Shown: piece after piece, positions 10,895 through 22,190 of the stretch
Layout of the letters: each line of letters starts with the position of its first letter
How positions within the stretch are numbered: position 1 is the first letter of the stretch
Origin: Daucus carota subsp. sativus
Taxonomy: Eukaryota; Streptophyta; Magnoliopsida; Apiales; Apiaceae
Length of the DNA stretch: 64,000 nt
Direction: 5' to 3'
NCBI RefSeq assembly: GCF_001625215.2
Contig: NC_030383.2
Location: forward strand, 59,386,949 to 59,450,948
Notes under the pieces: generated by a model
Seen by the model: the letters and a program-made list of their open reading frames with translations, nothing else
The model's database searches: none
What the model was told of the DNA's origin: nothing
Made by a program: the position numbers and the translations under genes

Positions 10895-11207
10895 CTCCCT
10901 CCGTCCCTGTGAGTTATATATATTGGGATCGGATACGGAGACCAAGAAAAAGTGTAAGAAATGAGTAAAGTTAAATGGAAAGTAGGTAAAGTGGTGGGAT
11001 CCATATATTTTTTAATAATAGATTTGAGATAGTGGAGGAAGGTAGTGGGTGTAATAGTGTTTTTATTATTATAAAATGGAGATAGTGGAAGAATGTAGTG
11101 GGTGTAGTAGTGTTTTATATTATAAAAAGTTGCTATTTTGGGAATGTATAGAAATGATGGGACATCCAAAAAAGGAAACTGTATAGAATTGATTGGGAGG
11201 GAGGGAG
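10895..11207. mobile_element. Stowaway-like MITE
   Basis: CTCCCTCCGTCCCTGTGAG at the left and GGGAGGGAGGGAG at the right. TA follows on the right (11208-11209) but TG precedes on the left, so the left target site has mutated. The interior (AGTGGGTGTAGTAGTG, GATAGTGGAAG) is shared with 24374-25391 and 33455-33731. Confidence 0.8.
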
Positions 11208-11560
11208 TAACTACTAAGCAGTTTGATCAGCCCTCTACACGTTCTTTTAGGAACTTCACTTCCATCAAACGTTATAAGATTATATCTTCAGAGTTCGTTA
11301 TAAGCCCAAGGAAGGTATCGAACTTGTAGGCCCACTAACACAATATCAACTTGGATGCTAAGTTACAAAACTTCGATATGACAATGAGCGATTTTTAAAA
11401 AATATTCTTTTTCGAGAAATTTTCAAGACATATTTAATTATCGGAAATGATTATAATGAATGCCAAAAGTTGGGTTTTTAATAATGAAAATTTGTATAAG
11501 AAATGTTCTATATTGAAATAATCATTAATTAATGTACATGTGTAGTGTTTATTTATGTTA

Positions 11561-11819
11561 CTCCCTCCGTCCCAAAAAGCTTTTCTCGTTTGATATTTCG
11601 GGACTGTTCATAACATGAGACAAATAACTAATTTACGTATAATCTATAATACTAAATATAGTCATGAGTGATCTTGTTGGGTTCGTATTTACGAGTACTT
11701 TAATACAGTGAAATTTTTATATTTAATACTAATATAAAATTAAAAATATTAATGATAAAAAGTGTGTGTTGGCAAACGTGAAAAAGAGAAACATGAAAAG
11801 TATTTAGGGACGGAGGGAG
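11561..11819. mobile_element. Stowaway MITE
   Basis: CTCCCTCCGTCCCAAAAAGC to GGGACGGAGGGAG, with TA on both sides (11559-11560, 11820-11821). Confidence 0.85.
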
Positions 11820-12063
11820 TAGCAAGCTAGGTGTCATAAGCTATGAGGTAGTGCTAACTTGACTGAAATTTAAGGTTTCGTAAGCATTTGGCGGGATATA
11901 TATCGATTTCGCAAGATATAACGTTTTTACCTGGCTTGAGCTCTGCTCTAGTGAATAATTTACTCAGAGATTAATTGGGATTTAACTTGAAATTCATAGA
12001 CAATATACTAAAAATTCATAACTTCGGGGCAGACTAAAGCCCTTATTATTTGTAATTATAGTA

Positions 12064-12293
12064 CTTCCTCTATCCTAAAATAAGTGTTTCTTTAACTTGT
12101 TGCACGTAATTTAAGAGGTAAAAATACATACTTTCACACATTATTTTTCAAATTTTTTCTTTAAATAAAAATATAGATACTAAACTTTTATTTAGAAAAG
12201 AAAAATTTTAAAAATAATATGTAGAAGTATAATTTTTTACACCTCAAATTATGTGAAAAAAGTCAAAAAAAACTTATTTTGGGACAGAGAGAG
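12064..12293. mobile_element. Degenerate Stowaway MITE
   Basis: CTTCCTCTATCCTAAAATAAG at the left and TTTGGGACAGAGAGAG at the right, flanked by TA (12062-12063, 12294-12295). Subterminal AAAATAAGTGTTTCTTTAAC-like sequence is inverted at the other end. Older than its neighbours, judging by the diverged ends. Confidence 0.65.
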
Positions 12294-13513
12294 TACAATA
12301 TAACACGATAATACATAAATCTCTAGAGCTAGCTAGTGTCTCAAAACTTAATGTCATTAAATTACAGATATCATATTGAAAAGTTAGGGTTTGTAGTCTC
12401 TTGGGAGTCAATTTTTTTAATTAGGTATATAGTTCCTCTGTCCAACCTTCATCTCGATTGATGAAGCCATCTGGCTCTTTTAACTTTTCTTCTATTTATC
12501 AGGTTTTTAATAAAATAAAAAAATCTGGTCCCTTTTTGGGTAAATATTTCTTGTTATGTACCTTATTGTCACAGTTGTTATTCGTCCTCATTTTTTTGAT
12601 CTTATTATATTACGATATATTTGTGTGATTTATTATTGATTACGATAATTTTCTTAAGAAAAACTTGTATGATATTTTGTTTAATCCTTAAGGCTCGCAT
12701 TAAATATGACACGACGTGGTGAATATTATAAAAGCTCACTTTTTATTAGTAAAAAATTGTTCATATTTTGAAGGCAATTGTTCCTCCAATATAGTTAATG
12801 TAATTGATAGTTATGAACATTGAGTAACAAATTATATTTATGTAAAGGTCCATTGCGATGCTATTCGTAGCTAATATGTACGTAGGTTGAATTGCTCGAG
12901 ATTAGATACGATTATAATACATTTTAAAGTATCTGCATAGTTGGTAATTGATCAATATCGCATTTCGTTAATTTAGTTGCAACCTGTTGGTGCTATTATT
13001 GGTTAACCGACGATAATCGTATTATAAATATAGAAAGGCGTAAAGCTTTTAGATCGAGATTAGATATATTGATATGCAAAGTACTGTACCTTTTGCGTCA
13101 TTAAGAATTCGTGATTCTCGTATTTCTTATTGCAATGTGTATATTAAAATCTTAGAACATTCTAGCCACACGTAGGGCCAAATGAGGCATGCCAGCACAA
13201 GAGAACTACGAGCAAGACACGTTATCTATTCAGATAATTTTAAAAAAGCGCTTCTTGTTTAAAATAAAAAATATATATAAGTAATAAGTAATTAAGATTT
13301 ATAAATCATTAAACTTTATGGAAAGAGGCCGGACTACTCAAACAAAATGTATTATCAGCCATTTAAAAGTATTTTATCTAAACAAGTGAAGAAAAGTAAA
13401 AGTCGGTTTTTTATCGGAAAAAATCTAAAGTGATTGTGCCCAAACAAGCACACAATCAATATTTAAAGGCTCATTCATGCACTCTCCTTCACAACATACA
13501 TTTGTGTCTAAAA
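12294..13513. other. Intergenic, promoter side of F-box copy B
   Basis: AT-rich spacer upstream of the F-box gene. No other gene or recognisable repeat was seen. Confidence 0.45.
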
Positions 13514-14527
13514 ATGGCTTTAAAAGTTCATACTCCCAACAATTTTGTGAATACCACGAAGATCACTGATCTCTATCCAGAGATCATGCTAGCCCATATC
13601 TTAACCCTAATCGATCACTCATCTCTAGCCTCCACTGCCCTAGCCTCAACACAGCTGCATGCATTGTGCAACCATGAATATATCTGGACTAAAATTTGCA
13701 ACTCCAAGTGGCATTCGACTAAATTTCCAGTTGTACGGGACGCCATCTCCTCATTCCCTGGTGGTCATCGCTTATTCTTCGCCGACGCGTATCTGATTCT
13801 TGAGTTCAGCAGTGACTATAAGTACTTGAGCTATAATCAGAGGATAAAACACCTGATATCTGCAGTGGATATACAGTTCGAACACAAGAATGTTTATTCG
13901 AAAGTTGATGTCATAGACACTACTAACGAAAGTTTCGCAAGTTCAGTTTTCGAGGTCGAGGTGCTAGACCGAACGAAGTTTGTTAGGTTACCAATGAAGA
14001 GCGAAGATGAGGATGACAGTCATATCTCAAATCTGAAAATGAACATGACATTGAGTTGGATCCTGATCGATCCAACTCAGAAACGGGCAGCTAACGTATC
14101 CAGTCAGCTGCCCGTTTCAGTGAGGCGACACTGGATTGGCGGTGACATAGAGGTAAAATACGCCATTGTCATGCCTCGCTATAGCGGAGCAGGTATGTCA
14201 GAGTTGGTGGAGATAAGAATAATTGTCATGCTCGAATGGGAGGAAGACAAGACAAAATTAAAGTTAAGGAAAGTGAGTCTACAAATTCGTGACATGGACA
14301 ATATTTGTTTGCAAGGGAGTGAGAGTTTGAGAATATTGCAAGAGGCTATTCAGTGCAGAACAAGAATAAAAGCACAGAGGGCTGAGGTCATCGATAAGTA
14401 CAAGATTTTTGTGAACAAGAAAAGGGCAAGAAGAGAAGGAAGACAAAAACGAAAAATTAAAATAACAGGCCCACTATTAGCTACCATTGTTGTGGGTTTG
14501 GTTATACTATGTTTTCGATGTTTTTGA
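13514..14527 (+). CDS. F-box protein, At2g27310-like (copy B)
   Basis: Single-exon gene of 337 codons. An in-frame ATG exists 84 bp upstream at 13430, but I chose 13514 because it sits in a good context (AAAATGGCT) and lines the N-terminus up with the paralogues; the upstream extension has no counterpart. The F-box is near residues 17-60 (DLYPEIMLAHILTLIDHSSL...IWTKIC), followed by SSFPGGHRLFFADA, SAVDIQF, and LSWILIDPTQKRAANVSS..PVSVRRHW. The C-terminus is very basic (KKRARREGRQKRK), then hydrophobic (GPLLATIVVGLVILCF), a probable tail anchor. Predicted SCF substrate adaptor; target unknown. It is the only plus-strand member of the four. Confidence 0.88.
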   Translation: MALKVHTPNNFVNTTKITDLYPEIMLAHILTLIDHSSLASTALASTQLHALCNHEYIWTKICNSKWHSTKFPVVRDAISSFPGGHRLFFADAYLILEFSSDYKYLSYNQRIKHLISAVDIQFEHKNVYSKVDVIDTTNESFASSVFEVEVLDRTKFVRLPMKSEDEDDSHISNLKMNMTLSWILIDPTQKRAANVSSQLPVSVRRHWIGGDIEVKYAIVMPRYSGAGMSELVEIRIIVMLEWEEDKTKLKLRKVSLQIRDMDNICLQGSESLRILQEAIQCRTRIKAQRAEVIDKYKIFVNKKRARREGRQKRKIKITGPLLATIVVGLVILCFRCF

Positions 14528-14698
14528 ATTAACGTTGTAATTAATCCTATGGCAAAAATAAGAGCAGATGGCAGAAAACTTGAGTAGTTTACTTAAAAGC
14601 ATGTCTGGAAATAAGTTTATAGAAGGGCCATTGCTCAAATTTCAATGTGTTTATGAGTTTTTTTGTGTGTTCTTCTAGTTCGTTTGTTGCTTTGTGAC

Positions 14699-15059
14699 TT
14701 TTAAGTACTTGGTTAAAGGATCCTATTCCAGCATCTGGACAATTAAAGGAATATAAAGTAGTATAGAAATAGTAATCCCATTGATTAATGTATATGTAAT
14801 GTAGTGGTATGTAGGTATAAAACTATAAGAGAAGTACCAATTATATATGTGCAGCAAAAAGCCTTCTCGAACAGACAAGTGAATCTGGTTTTGTGTGTCT
14901 TTAGACTTTTGATTTTAAACGTTATTAAAATTCCATTCGATCAATAGGGACCTGTGACCATGGAAACGCCAATTCTGGAGGATAAAAATGGTGAAATAAC
15001 TATGACTGATGTTAATATCTCAATCTCAATTTATAGGGAAAAAAGCGACATATATCAAT
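14699..15059 (+). repeat. Direct duplication, copy 1
   Basis: About 360 bp that recur at 15516-15872 in the same direction. Shared landmarks are AAGTACTTGGTTAAAGG, AAAGTAGTATAGAAATAGTA, and a short frame beginning ATG at 14959 (METPILEDKNGEITMTD). In this copy the frame ends soon after. Confidence 0.85.
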
Positions 15060-15088
15060 GAAAAAATTTCTCCAAAACATTTCTACGA

Positions 15089-15290
15089 AAATTTCTCCGA
15101 GTACATAGGCAAGCTTTTTCGAGAAAGATTTCCCAAGAATTTTCTAAAAACATATTAAGAAAAAAATTTCTCCAACTTACTTTTTTTGGAATTTTTCTCA
15201 AAAAGACATTTCTACTCAAATTTTTATCATAAAAGAAATCCTTTCGTGAAATTTAATCTGATAAAGAAAAAATCTGTAAAATTTTAATAT
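15089..15290. repeat. Dispersed repeat, copy 1 (pair with 18334-18533)
   Basis: The segment from the TCTCCGAGTACATAG-like word to AAAAAATCTGTAAAATTTT matches 18334-18533 in the same orientation, including TTTTTCTCAAAAAGACATTT and TTTTTATCATAAAAGAAATC. Confidence 0.8.
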
Positions 15291-15515
15291 GTTAGTCTAT
15301 GAGTGATTTTAAGAACATGAGTGATGGAAATTTCTGATTTGGAGTCTACTAACGTACAAAAATCTTAATAAATTGTTTCTTCGTGTTCTTAAGGTTAAAA
15401 TACAAATTTCTACGAACTCAAAATTTAAAAACTTTCACCATCGATATTTTTGAAATCACTTGACGTAAATTGACATATCAATTATCAAATCCTTTATCAC
15501 TCGTCATTTAGTGGC

Positions 15516-15872
15516 CTTTAAGTACTTGGTTAAAGGCTCTTATTCCAGCATCTGCAGAATTAAAGGAACATAAAGTAGTATAGAAATAGTACTAATCTCA
15601 TTGATTAATGTATATGTAATGTAGTGGTATGTATAGGTATAAAACTATAAGAGAAGTACTATATGTGCAGCTGAAAGCCTTCTCGAACAGAGACAAGTGA
15701 ATCTGGTATTGTGTGTCTTTAGACTTTTGATTTTAAACGTTATTAAAATTCCATTCGATCGATAGGGACCTGTGACCATGGAAACACCAATTCTGGAGGA
15801 TAAAAATGGTAAAATAACTATGACTGATGTAATATCTATATCAATTTATAGTGGAAACACGACCTATATCCT
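15516..15872 (+). repeat. Direct duplication, copy 2
   Basis: Repeats 14699-15059 about 817 bp downstream with few differences. The ATG at 15778 opens METPILEDKNGKITMTD and the frame stays open for 66 codons (to 15975). I do not recognise the peptide. The copied upstream part reads like an untranslated leader, so the unit could be a duplicated first exon of an unknown gene. Confidence 0.85.
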
Positions 15873-16048
15873 TAAAAAAAAATTTATTTTTTTTGTCATA
15901 AGACTTTCACGTCACGTCAGTGAATTGTACCGAAATACAATACCGAAAGGATCGGAGAGCTTCTTTCATACATGAAAAAATTTCATCTAATCAAAGGACA
16001 TGTTGAAAAACCCCACAAAAATTAGATAAAAACTTTGATGTCCAAAAA

Positions 16049-16299
16049 AAAACACTCGAAAGAAAAGATCTGCGGAACTAAGAGGAAAGGAAAATTACTT
16101 TCATGTCTACTGACTAACCAAAGGTCATGCAGAGATGGCCCCTGAAATTTAGCCAATAAAACTTCAATGACTGAAAAGAAAACCCCGATGAAAACAAAAA
16201 TCCTTGGAAAGGAAAAAAGAGGGCGAAAAAAAGGAGGAAAAGAAGAATCAAGCATGAGAGGTTATGCCAGGCACCGAAATCGTTAATAAACGACAAACA
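16049..16299. repeat. Direct repeat X, copy 1 (left of LTR)
   Basis: Starts AACACTCGAAAGAAAAG and ends ATAAACGACAAACA. It matches 17252-17524 in the same orientation, with small indels. The copy abuts the LTR start. Confidence 0.85.
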
Positions 16300-17251
16300 T
16301 GTTATACAATCTGTGCAATAAATCAGAACTGTGTACGTGTGTGCAAAGCATACAAAAGCAGAAGAACGTAAGGAGACAGAAAATAAACGAAAGATATGCG
16401 AATAGAATCCGAGTCTAGTGCGTAACTGTCTCCTTAAAACGTATTTCGCCCTCACCGTATGCCATGAACGATCGCCTCCCAGGATAAAACGGATTGGCGA
16501 TGCAAGAAGCACCTTCGACGAACCAGAACAAGACTGAGAACTATCACCGACGGCTAGGGTTTTTGGATGCGAGAGGCTGTGTATTTTCGTGTGTGTAAAC
16601 CCTAATCTATAATGAATATATATAGGCAATGCAAGACTTGTGCGCTACGCTTCGTAATTAATTAAAACGCGTTTAATTAATTTACGCGGTTATAAATTAA
16701 ATCCGTAATCAAAACGAATTAATTTAAACCAAGCAATTAATCCGAAATCAAATCAGAATTAATTTCTGTCAATTTAATTGAGCTCAGGCCCAGTGGAAAA
16801 ATAAATTCAGCAAAACTAGTTCGTAATTCTTCGGGCCCAGATTTTGCTGCATTCGTGTCCGCAGGTCGCACACACGGAAAAGCCTGAGGTTTGCGAAGCC
16901 ACAAAATTTCCCTCGAAATCCCACAATTTGCACACACCCCCCCTGCGCGCACGTAGGTGGTGGAGCATAACTTACCAAACACAAGTTAAACACCTCATAT
17001 GTGTTCTACTATATAAAGCCATGGAAGGCCCATATTCTTTTCTATGTGGGATACTAGTTTTCTTTTCCAATTTTCCACTAACAAGAAAGCAACTTTGGAT
17101 CATCACAACTCATCCAATCCTTAGTCGTTTTGAGTGAATAAACATGCATTGGAAAGCTCTCTCAGAGGAGAACATAATCCAAGCATAACCCGCCACGAAC
17201 ATGTAGCCGAGCCTCACTCAAATTGATGCTCAAAATGACAATATTCCAACA
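16300..17251 (-). mobile_element. Copia-like solo LTR (952 bp)
   Basis: Read on the minus strand, the segment begins TGTTGGAATATTG (17251 downward) and ends ATTGTATAACA at 16300, the TG..CA borders of an LTR. A TATATATATTCATTATAG promoter-like word lies near 16625, followed by a leader containing AGGGTTT and CCCTAGCCG. It has no 5-bp target duplication. Instead, 250-bp direct repeats (16049-16299 and 17252-17524) abut both ends. No retroelement protein is present, so it is a solo LTR or the residue of a rearrangement. Confidence 0.6.
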
Positions 17252-17524
17252 CTCGAAAGAAAAGATCTGCGGAACTAAGAGGAAAGGAAAACTTTCATTC
17301 AAAAAAGTCTACCGACTAACCAAAGGTCATGCAGATATGGCCACGAAAATTTAGCCAATAAAAATTTAATGACTGAAAAGAAAACCCCGATGAAAACAAA
17401 AATCCGTGAAAAGGAAAAAAAAGGGCGAAAAAAAGGTGGAAAAGAAGAATCAAGCATGAGAGGTTATGCTAGGCACCGAAACAAAGTCATCTAAATGACA
17501 CAATCGTTAATAAACGACAAACAT
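17252..17524. repeat. Direct repeat X, copy 2 (right of LTR)
   Basis: Second copy of the segment at 16049-16299. It is about 20 bp longer because of an insertion containing CAAAGTCATCTAAATGACAC near 17482-17503. Confidence 0.85.
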
Positions 17525-18333
17525 AATCGCAATATACGATCAAAAAGCCATCAACCATGGCACTCCCTCGAAAGGGACACAATTATTAAAACTAAAGACG
17601 AATCATATATAAGACACATATATATTAAAAGGCACTAAAACAAAAAATTTCGAACTCATGCCATTATCGTGGGGTCAATTCATACAATCCTTACCTTATC
17701 GAATATAAATATATGTATTCGTCGGTTATGGCTAAAATTGAATCAAAGTCGCATAACTAATCCCTGACTCATCTCAATTGATTTACCACCAAATCAAAAT
17801 TTTGAAAATCGACTAGATCTGAAATCTTGGAACGGATCCGATGGGGAGAATTATTGAGAAAACGAGAATAAATCAAGCAAAATAAACTGATTCGGAGCTT
17901 TTCATCGGTGAAAATCGATGAAATCTCCGACGGCGGCAGGGAATAGAAGAGAGAATTCTATCGAAAGTTTAGAAAACATTAATCGAAGCAAAAACAGGAA
18001 AAAGAAATCATGCGGTCTAAAGACTGGACCATATAAACAGAGATAAAATAAAATTGTTCAGCAGAAATATTCATAATTTAAATATATAAATAACTAAATT
18101 CGGTCTAAAGAATACGGGAACAGATAAATTTGTTAAATGGACGTGTTTGAAATTTGAGTAATTTACACCTTTGCACCTGATAAATTTAAGCGCTCAAACA
18201 AAATTTCTTGTTAAGATGAACTCTAATGTTTAAAAAGTCCTTCGAAATACACCCTTTTGACCATTTCCCGTTAAGTTGACTCTTAAATGTAACGGCTGTA
18301 GGGGTAAAACAGTAATTTTGAAACTTTTTTGAG
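17525..18333 (-). other. Non-coding; possible gene leader fragment on the minus strand
   Basis: Minus-strand sequence around 17950-17800 (CTGCCGCCGTCGGAG, then GATTTTCACCGATG) has the look of a 5' UTR and leader intron, but no coding exon follows. I cannot assign it to a gene. Confidence 0.25.
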
Positions 18334-18533
18334 GAAATTTTCCCGAGTACATAGAGAAAGCTTTTACGATAAAGATTTCCGGAGAATTTTCTATAAACAT
18401 ATCGAGAAAAAAAATCCAACTTATTTTTTTTTTGGAATTTTTCTCAAAAAGACATTTTTATACAAATTTTTATCATAAAAGAAATCCTTCCGTGAAATTT
18501 AATTTAATAAAGAAAAAATCTGTAAAATTTTTA
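18334..18533. repeat. Dispersed repeat, copy 2 (pair with 15089-15290)
   Basis: Direct-orientation match to 15089-15290, about 3.2 kb away. Confidence 0.8.
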
Positions 18534-19239
18534 TCATATTTCTAATTATTTTTTCTATTATTTCTTCAGTTTTGACGTTAATATTGATTAAAAGCCGTTA
18601 ATCAAATTTTTATTGAGGGACTTGAATCAAATTGTTTATAAATTTAGACATCAAAAAATGAATATTTTAATTGAGGGACCTAAACCATAAACGATCTATA
18701 GTTTAGGGATGAATAAATTAAATTTTTTCGGGTTAATTTTCTAGTTCGTCACTGAAGTGTGCAAGTATTAAGTTGGTCATTGAACTGAAAATAGTATCAA
18801 GATGGTCACTAAAATGACCATAAATATAAAACAACGTTAGTCAAGAAAAGCACAATTTTGAATTTTTAATAGAAAGCCCATGGCCTCAATATTCATCTAA
18901 TTTTTTGAATCTTGGGTTACCGTTGGCCCGACAGTGTCAGGCCCGATGAGCAAAACATATTCCTAGTTCATACTCATAAAAGATGTTTGAATGCAATCTT
19001 TTTGTATTTCATAATAATTATAGGTAGCATCTTTTTGGATAGTGACTTTTTTTTATTATCAGTTACTTAAAAAACGTATACTTTTTAATATTTTATATTT
19101 TTTTTCATAAAAATATTTTTATACTAAAGGAATAATTGATGCAGTGGAACATGTGTTATAAGTAGGATGTGTTAACACCAGCTTAATCATCAGACTCAAA
19201 AAAATATATACATATAACTTGAGAGACAGAGTATAAAAA
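18534..19239. other. Intergenic, upstream of the GARP gene
   Basis: AT-rich. Near 18770-18850 there are words such as TTGGTCATTGAACT and TGGTCACTAAAATGACC, typical of small-element debris. No gene was seen. Confidence 0.4.
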
Positions 19240-20674
19240 ATGTATTCTGGAATGCTCATGACAACTTCAGGCATGTATAAGAACTATCATCATCAACAGC
19301 AGCAAATGAGTGACAAGAACACAATTGTTCCACCAGGATTTGCACCGATTCCACCGAGATTAGGTAAAAATCTATATGAAAATTTTCATGACCAGCCTCA
19401 GAGTTCCATCCATCTGGCATATCATGAACATGTATTGGTGAACCACACTCTGAACGAAAGTTTTGATTTTGAGAATCATCAAATGAAAGATGACACACCA
19501 CTTTACCCTAAAGGCTAAAGGTTTCCTCTATGAAAATTCTATGCAACAACACGCCATGATTAATTCTTCGGCGAGTCAACAGGCAATTGCTCCACAGGTA
19601 GAGAGACTTAGTGATGAGAATGTTTTGATAGTGGAAGTAGAAAGTCCGATATTGCCAATGAGTAAGCCAAGACTCCGGTGGACGCCGGAGCTGAATGAAC
19701 GCTTCACTCGTGCTGTAGAGGAGCTTGGTGGCTATTTTAGTAAGTAAACGATGTCTCTTTCTCCTTTGCATATCAATTTGTTTTTTATATTTGTATCTAT
19801 ACATTACACATACATACATTCTCTTTGTGTTCAATTGAATGGTTAAATTGGATTTGGAAATTGTTGTATTTTTAACTTTTCGATTACATTGGTGCTTGAA
19901 AGATATTTCTTACTAATTTTTAACCAAAAATGATAAATTGAAATAATGTTTATTGACTATATAATGGCATCTTCGGGACGTCTCACGCTCTGGTTTACCT
20001 ATTGATATTATGGTAATTTTATAAAATATTTTTCTAAAATTAATTCAATGTTAAATATGTAAAAAATTATCATATAGTGTAGGTTCTTTTTCATATTACA
20101 GATTTCAATATATCTATGCGTTGGTGTATGTCATGTATAATTTCGTGAAGGCATGAACTTTGTTCTCTTTGCAAATAGTTTACGCTTCTTCTTTTTTTTC
20201 TATAGGCATATTAAGAAAACCACATTGGTTACATTTTTGGTAATTTGAAATGAATATTCTTAATCAATATTTTCTTACCTTTTTAATGGTGAATATAAAA
20301 AATTGAGAAAAGATTATAAAGGAATATGCAAAAATATCTTTTCCCATATGTTTAGAATTATTCTAAATCTGTGAGTATCTTTTGCCGATGCACTACTGAT
20401 GATCATATAATTATATTAGTGAAAGTAAGAAAAATTGTGTTGTTATTTTAATGTATGTTTTGTCATAATCTTTTCACATATTTAAATTCTGTGAAAAGAT
20501 ATGATGATACATTTTTATTTACTTTTTGAGAAAGTCATTTTATATCGATATAATTTGATCATTAAATTTACATGTATGATTTTAAAATTTGTTGTAGAAT
20601 CCAAACCGAAGGCGATATTGCAAAACATGAACGTAAGGGGGTTAACGATAGAACAGCTAAAGAGTCATCTCCAG
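19240..20674 (+). pseudogene. GARP (G2-like / MYB-related) transcription factor, frameshifted
   Basis: Exon 1 starts at ATG 19240 and reads to a stop at 19516-19518. The second frame continues from there to 19739, where an A|GTAAGT donor ends the exon. Exon 2 is 20598-20674. Spliced in phase 1, the domain reads PRLRWTPELNERFTRAVEELGG then YFKSK then PKAIL..MNVRGLTIEQLKSHLQ, the full-length B-motif of GARP factors (family form GG-xDKAT-PKAIL..LKSHLQ). The break is a 7-bp tandem duplication, CTAAAGG CTAAAGG (19508-19521). With one copy ignored, the frames join seamlessly. The expected next exon (KYR.. coiled-coil) is not found: the next acceptor (20782) gives only ten residues before a stop. 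Related intact proteins bind DNA in the nucleus. Probably a decaying copy; a sequencing error at the duplication is possible. Confidence 0.75.
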
Positions 20675-21361
20675 GTAAAGTAATCATTGAATGTTAAAAG
20701 ATATTACCCGAATAGAGAGTCTAAGTAACCTCTAACCGACATCTTTTTAAGAGTTTATCTAATGTGATTAGTTTTTCATGCAGAGGGTTCCAAAAAGCAT
20801 TCTTCGCACTTCATAATCTGCTAGTGGAATCCTGAGTGAGTAATTGTGCTAGTTTTATTTATAATTAATTATTTTCAGTGATCGAAATAACACAACTATT
20901 TCTGTTTCACAATTCTCAGATGGCTAGACTCCTCGTACGTCCAATTTTGAATAAGACATTGAAAGGCCTGGAAGATTGCAGATGAGTTGTGAGGTGGGCT
21001 TTTCTAATGAAATTTGTGCCTTTTGTTTTTTATAATAGTCTGTATAGAATTCATAAAATATTTAAACTATTTTTCTAAAAATAAATTGGTAGTGTCTGAA
21101 TAACCATTGTAACTACAGGATTTTACCAGTCAATGAGCACCCTGCTAATAATGTGAAGTTCAACTTCGAAGCCTTCTGTTTTTTGAAAAGTTCACGGACA
21201 TCAACTATCATCAAATCCTTAAGAACGCTCTGTGTGATAGAGATGCTCATGATATGAAGTTCAAACATTTCTATTTTGGTGAGATAATTTACGTCTTTTG
21301 AGATGGTTACAGATATTATATTCTCTGAAAAACTGTTCTTCGCATGCTTCTGAAATTGTTA

Positions 21362-21363
<2 letters not shown>
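20675..21363 (+). other. Downstream of the GARP relic, no clear exon
   Basis: Contains splice-like sites (acceptors near 20782 and 20919) but no sequence recognisable as the MYB-CC coiled coil. It may hold decayed 3' exons of the GARP gene. Confidence 0.3.

Positions 21364-21409
<46 letters not shown>
21364..21409. repeat. (TA)n microsatellite
   Basis: 46 bp of TA bordering the left end of the module at 21410. Confidence 0.95.
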
Positions 21410-21412
<3 letters not shown>

Positions 21413-21597
21413 GATTGCTCAAAAAAGAACACCCTAAAAAGAAGAACACTTTATAATTGCATATAGAATCTTATCCAAAACTTGAATTAAATTCTAATTT
21501 TAAGCTAATTAACCTTTTATTATGAATAATAATAGTATCTGACATGTTTAACAATAAATATGAATTAAAAATAACATGATTTATGTAATATTAATCG

Positions 21598-21678
<81 letters not shown>

Positions 21679-21870
21679 TCTAATTTGGATTCTATAATAT
21701 TTCATATTAATAATTTGGATGAGTTTGGATTTTAGATTTCATATATTATGTTCAATTGGTGTTTAATTATGAAATTATAATCTTAATAAATCATTTTTTT
21801 TATGAAAAATAAAGTGTTATGATAGTGTTCTTTGTTGTTCTTTTTTAAAAAAGTGTTCTGTGTGGATTTA
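21410..21870 (+). mobile_element. (TA)n-associated non-autonomous element, same family as 61141-61547
   Basis: Begins GGGGATTGCTCAAAAAAGAACACC next to (TA)n and ends with GTGTTCT..TTGTTCTTTTTT. Landmarks in the same order as in 61141-61547 are AGAATCTTATC, AAGCTAATTAACC, ATTATGAATAATAATAGTATCT and AGTGTTATGATAGTGTTCT. A second (TA)n (21604-21675) lies inside, where the other copy has only five TA units. No coding capacity. Confidence 0.7.
21604..21675. repeat. Internal (TA)n microsatellite, 72 bp
   Basis: Expanded tract within the element at 21410. The homologous position in 61141-61547 is a short ATATATATAT. Confidence 0.95.
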
Positions 21871-22190
21871 TAACAATTTTTATATACATAATAAACAACA
21901 AAATTTGATCATATTTAAATATTGCTGTCTATACCTATCGTTATTTGAGTATATGTGGTTTTGTTGAATTATGTCCAATCATTTTGTTATCGATTAATTG
22001 GAGTGTTTCTTCGTGGATCAGAATCTACGAAATTCTTGTGCTTTTATGTACCCAGGCCCAGCAGATACGAAAAAGCATTCGAGATAACGACAAGCAGACA
22101 CAACAAACAAAAACCAATCAAGTTCGCAATAATTCAATAAAATAATTTAAAGTGTAACAAGAACTCCATTATTGTACTATACACATTTTT

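Noticed and set aside
13430-13513. Upstream ATG for F-box copy B
   Set aside because: The extra 28 residues have no match in the three paralogues, and the downstream ATG has the better context.
16022-16982. Minus-strand frames of 77-171 codons
   Set aside because: They sit in the LTR and the adjoining repeat X, show no family resemblance, and cross the LTR border.
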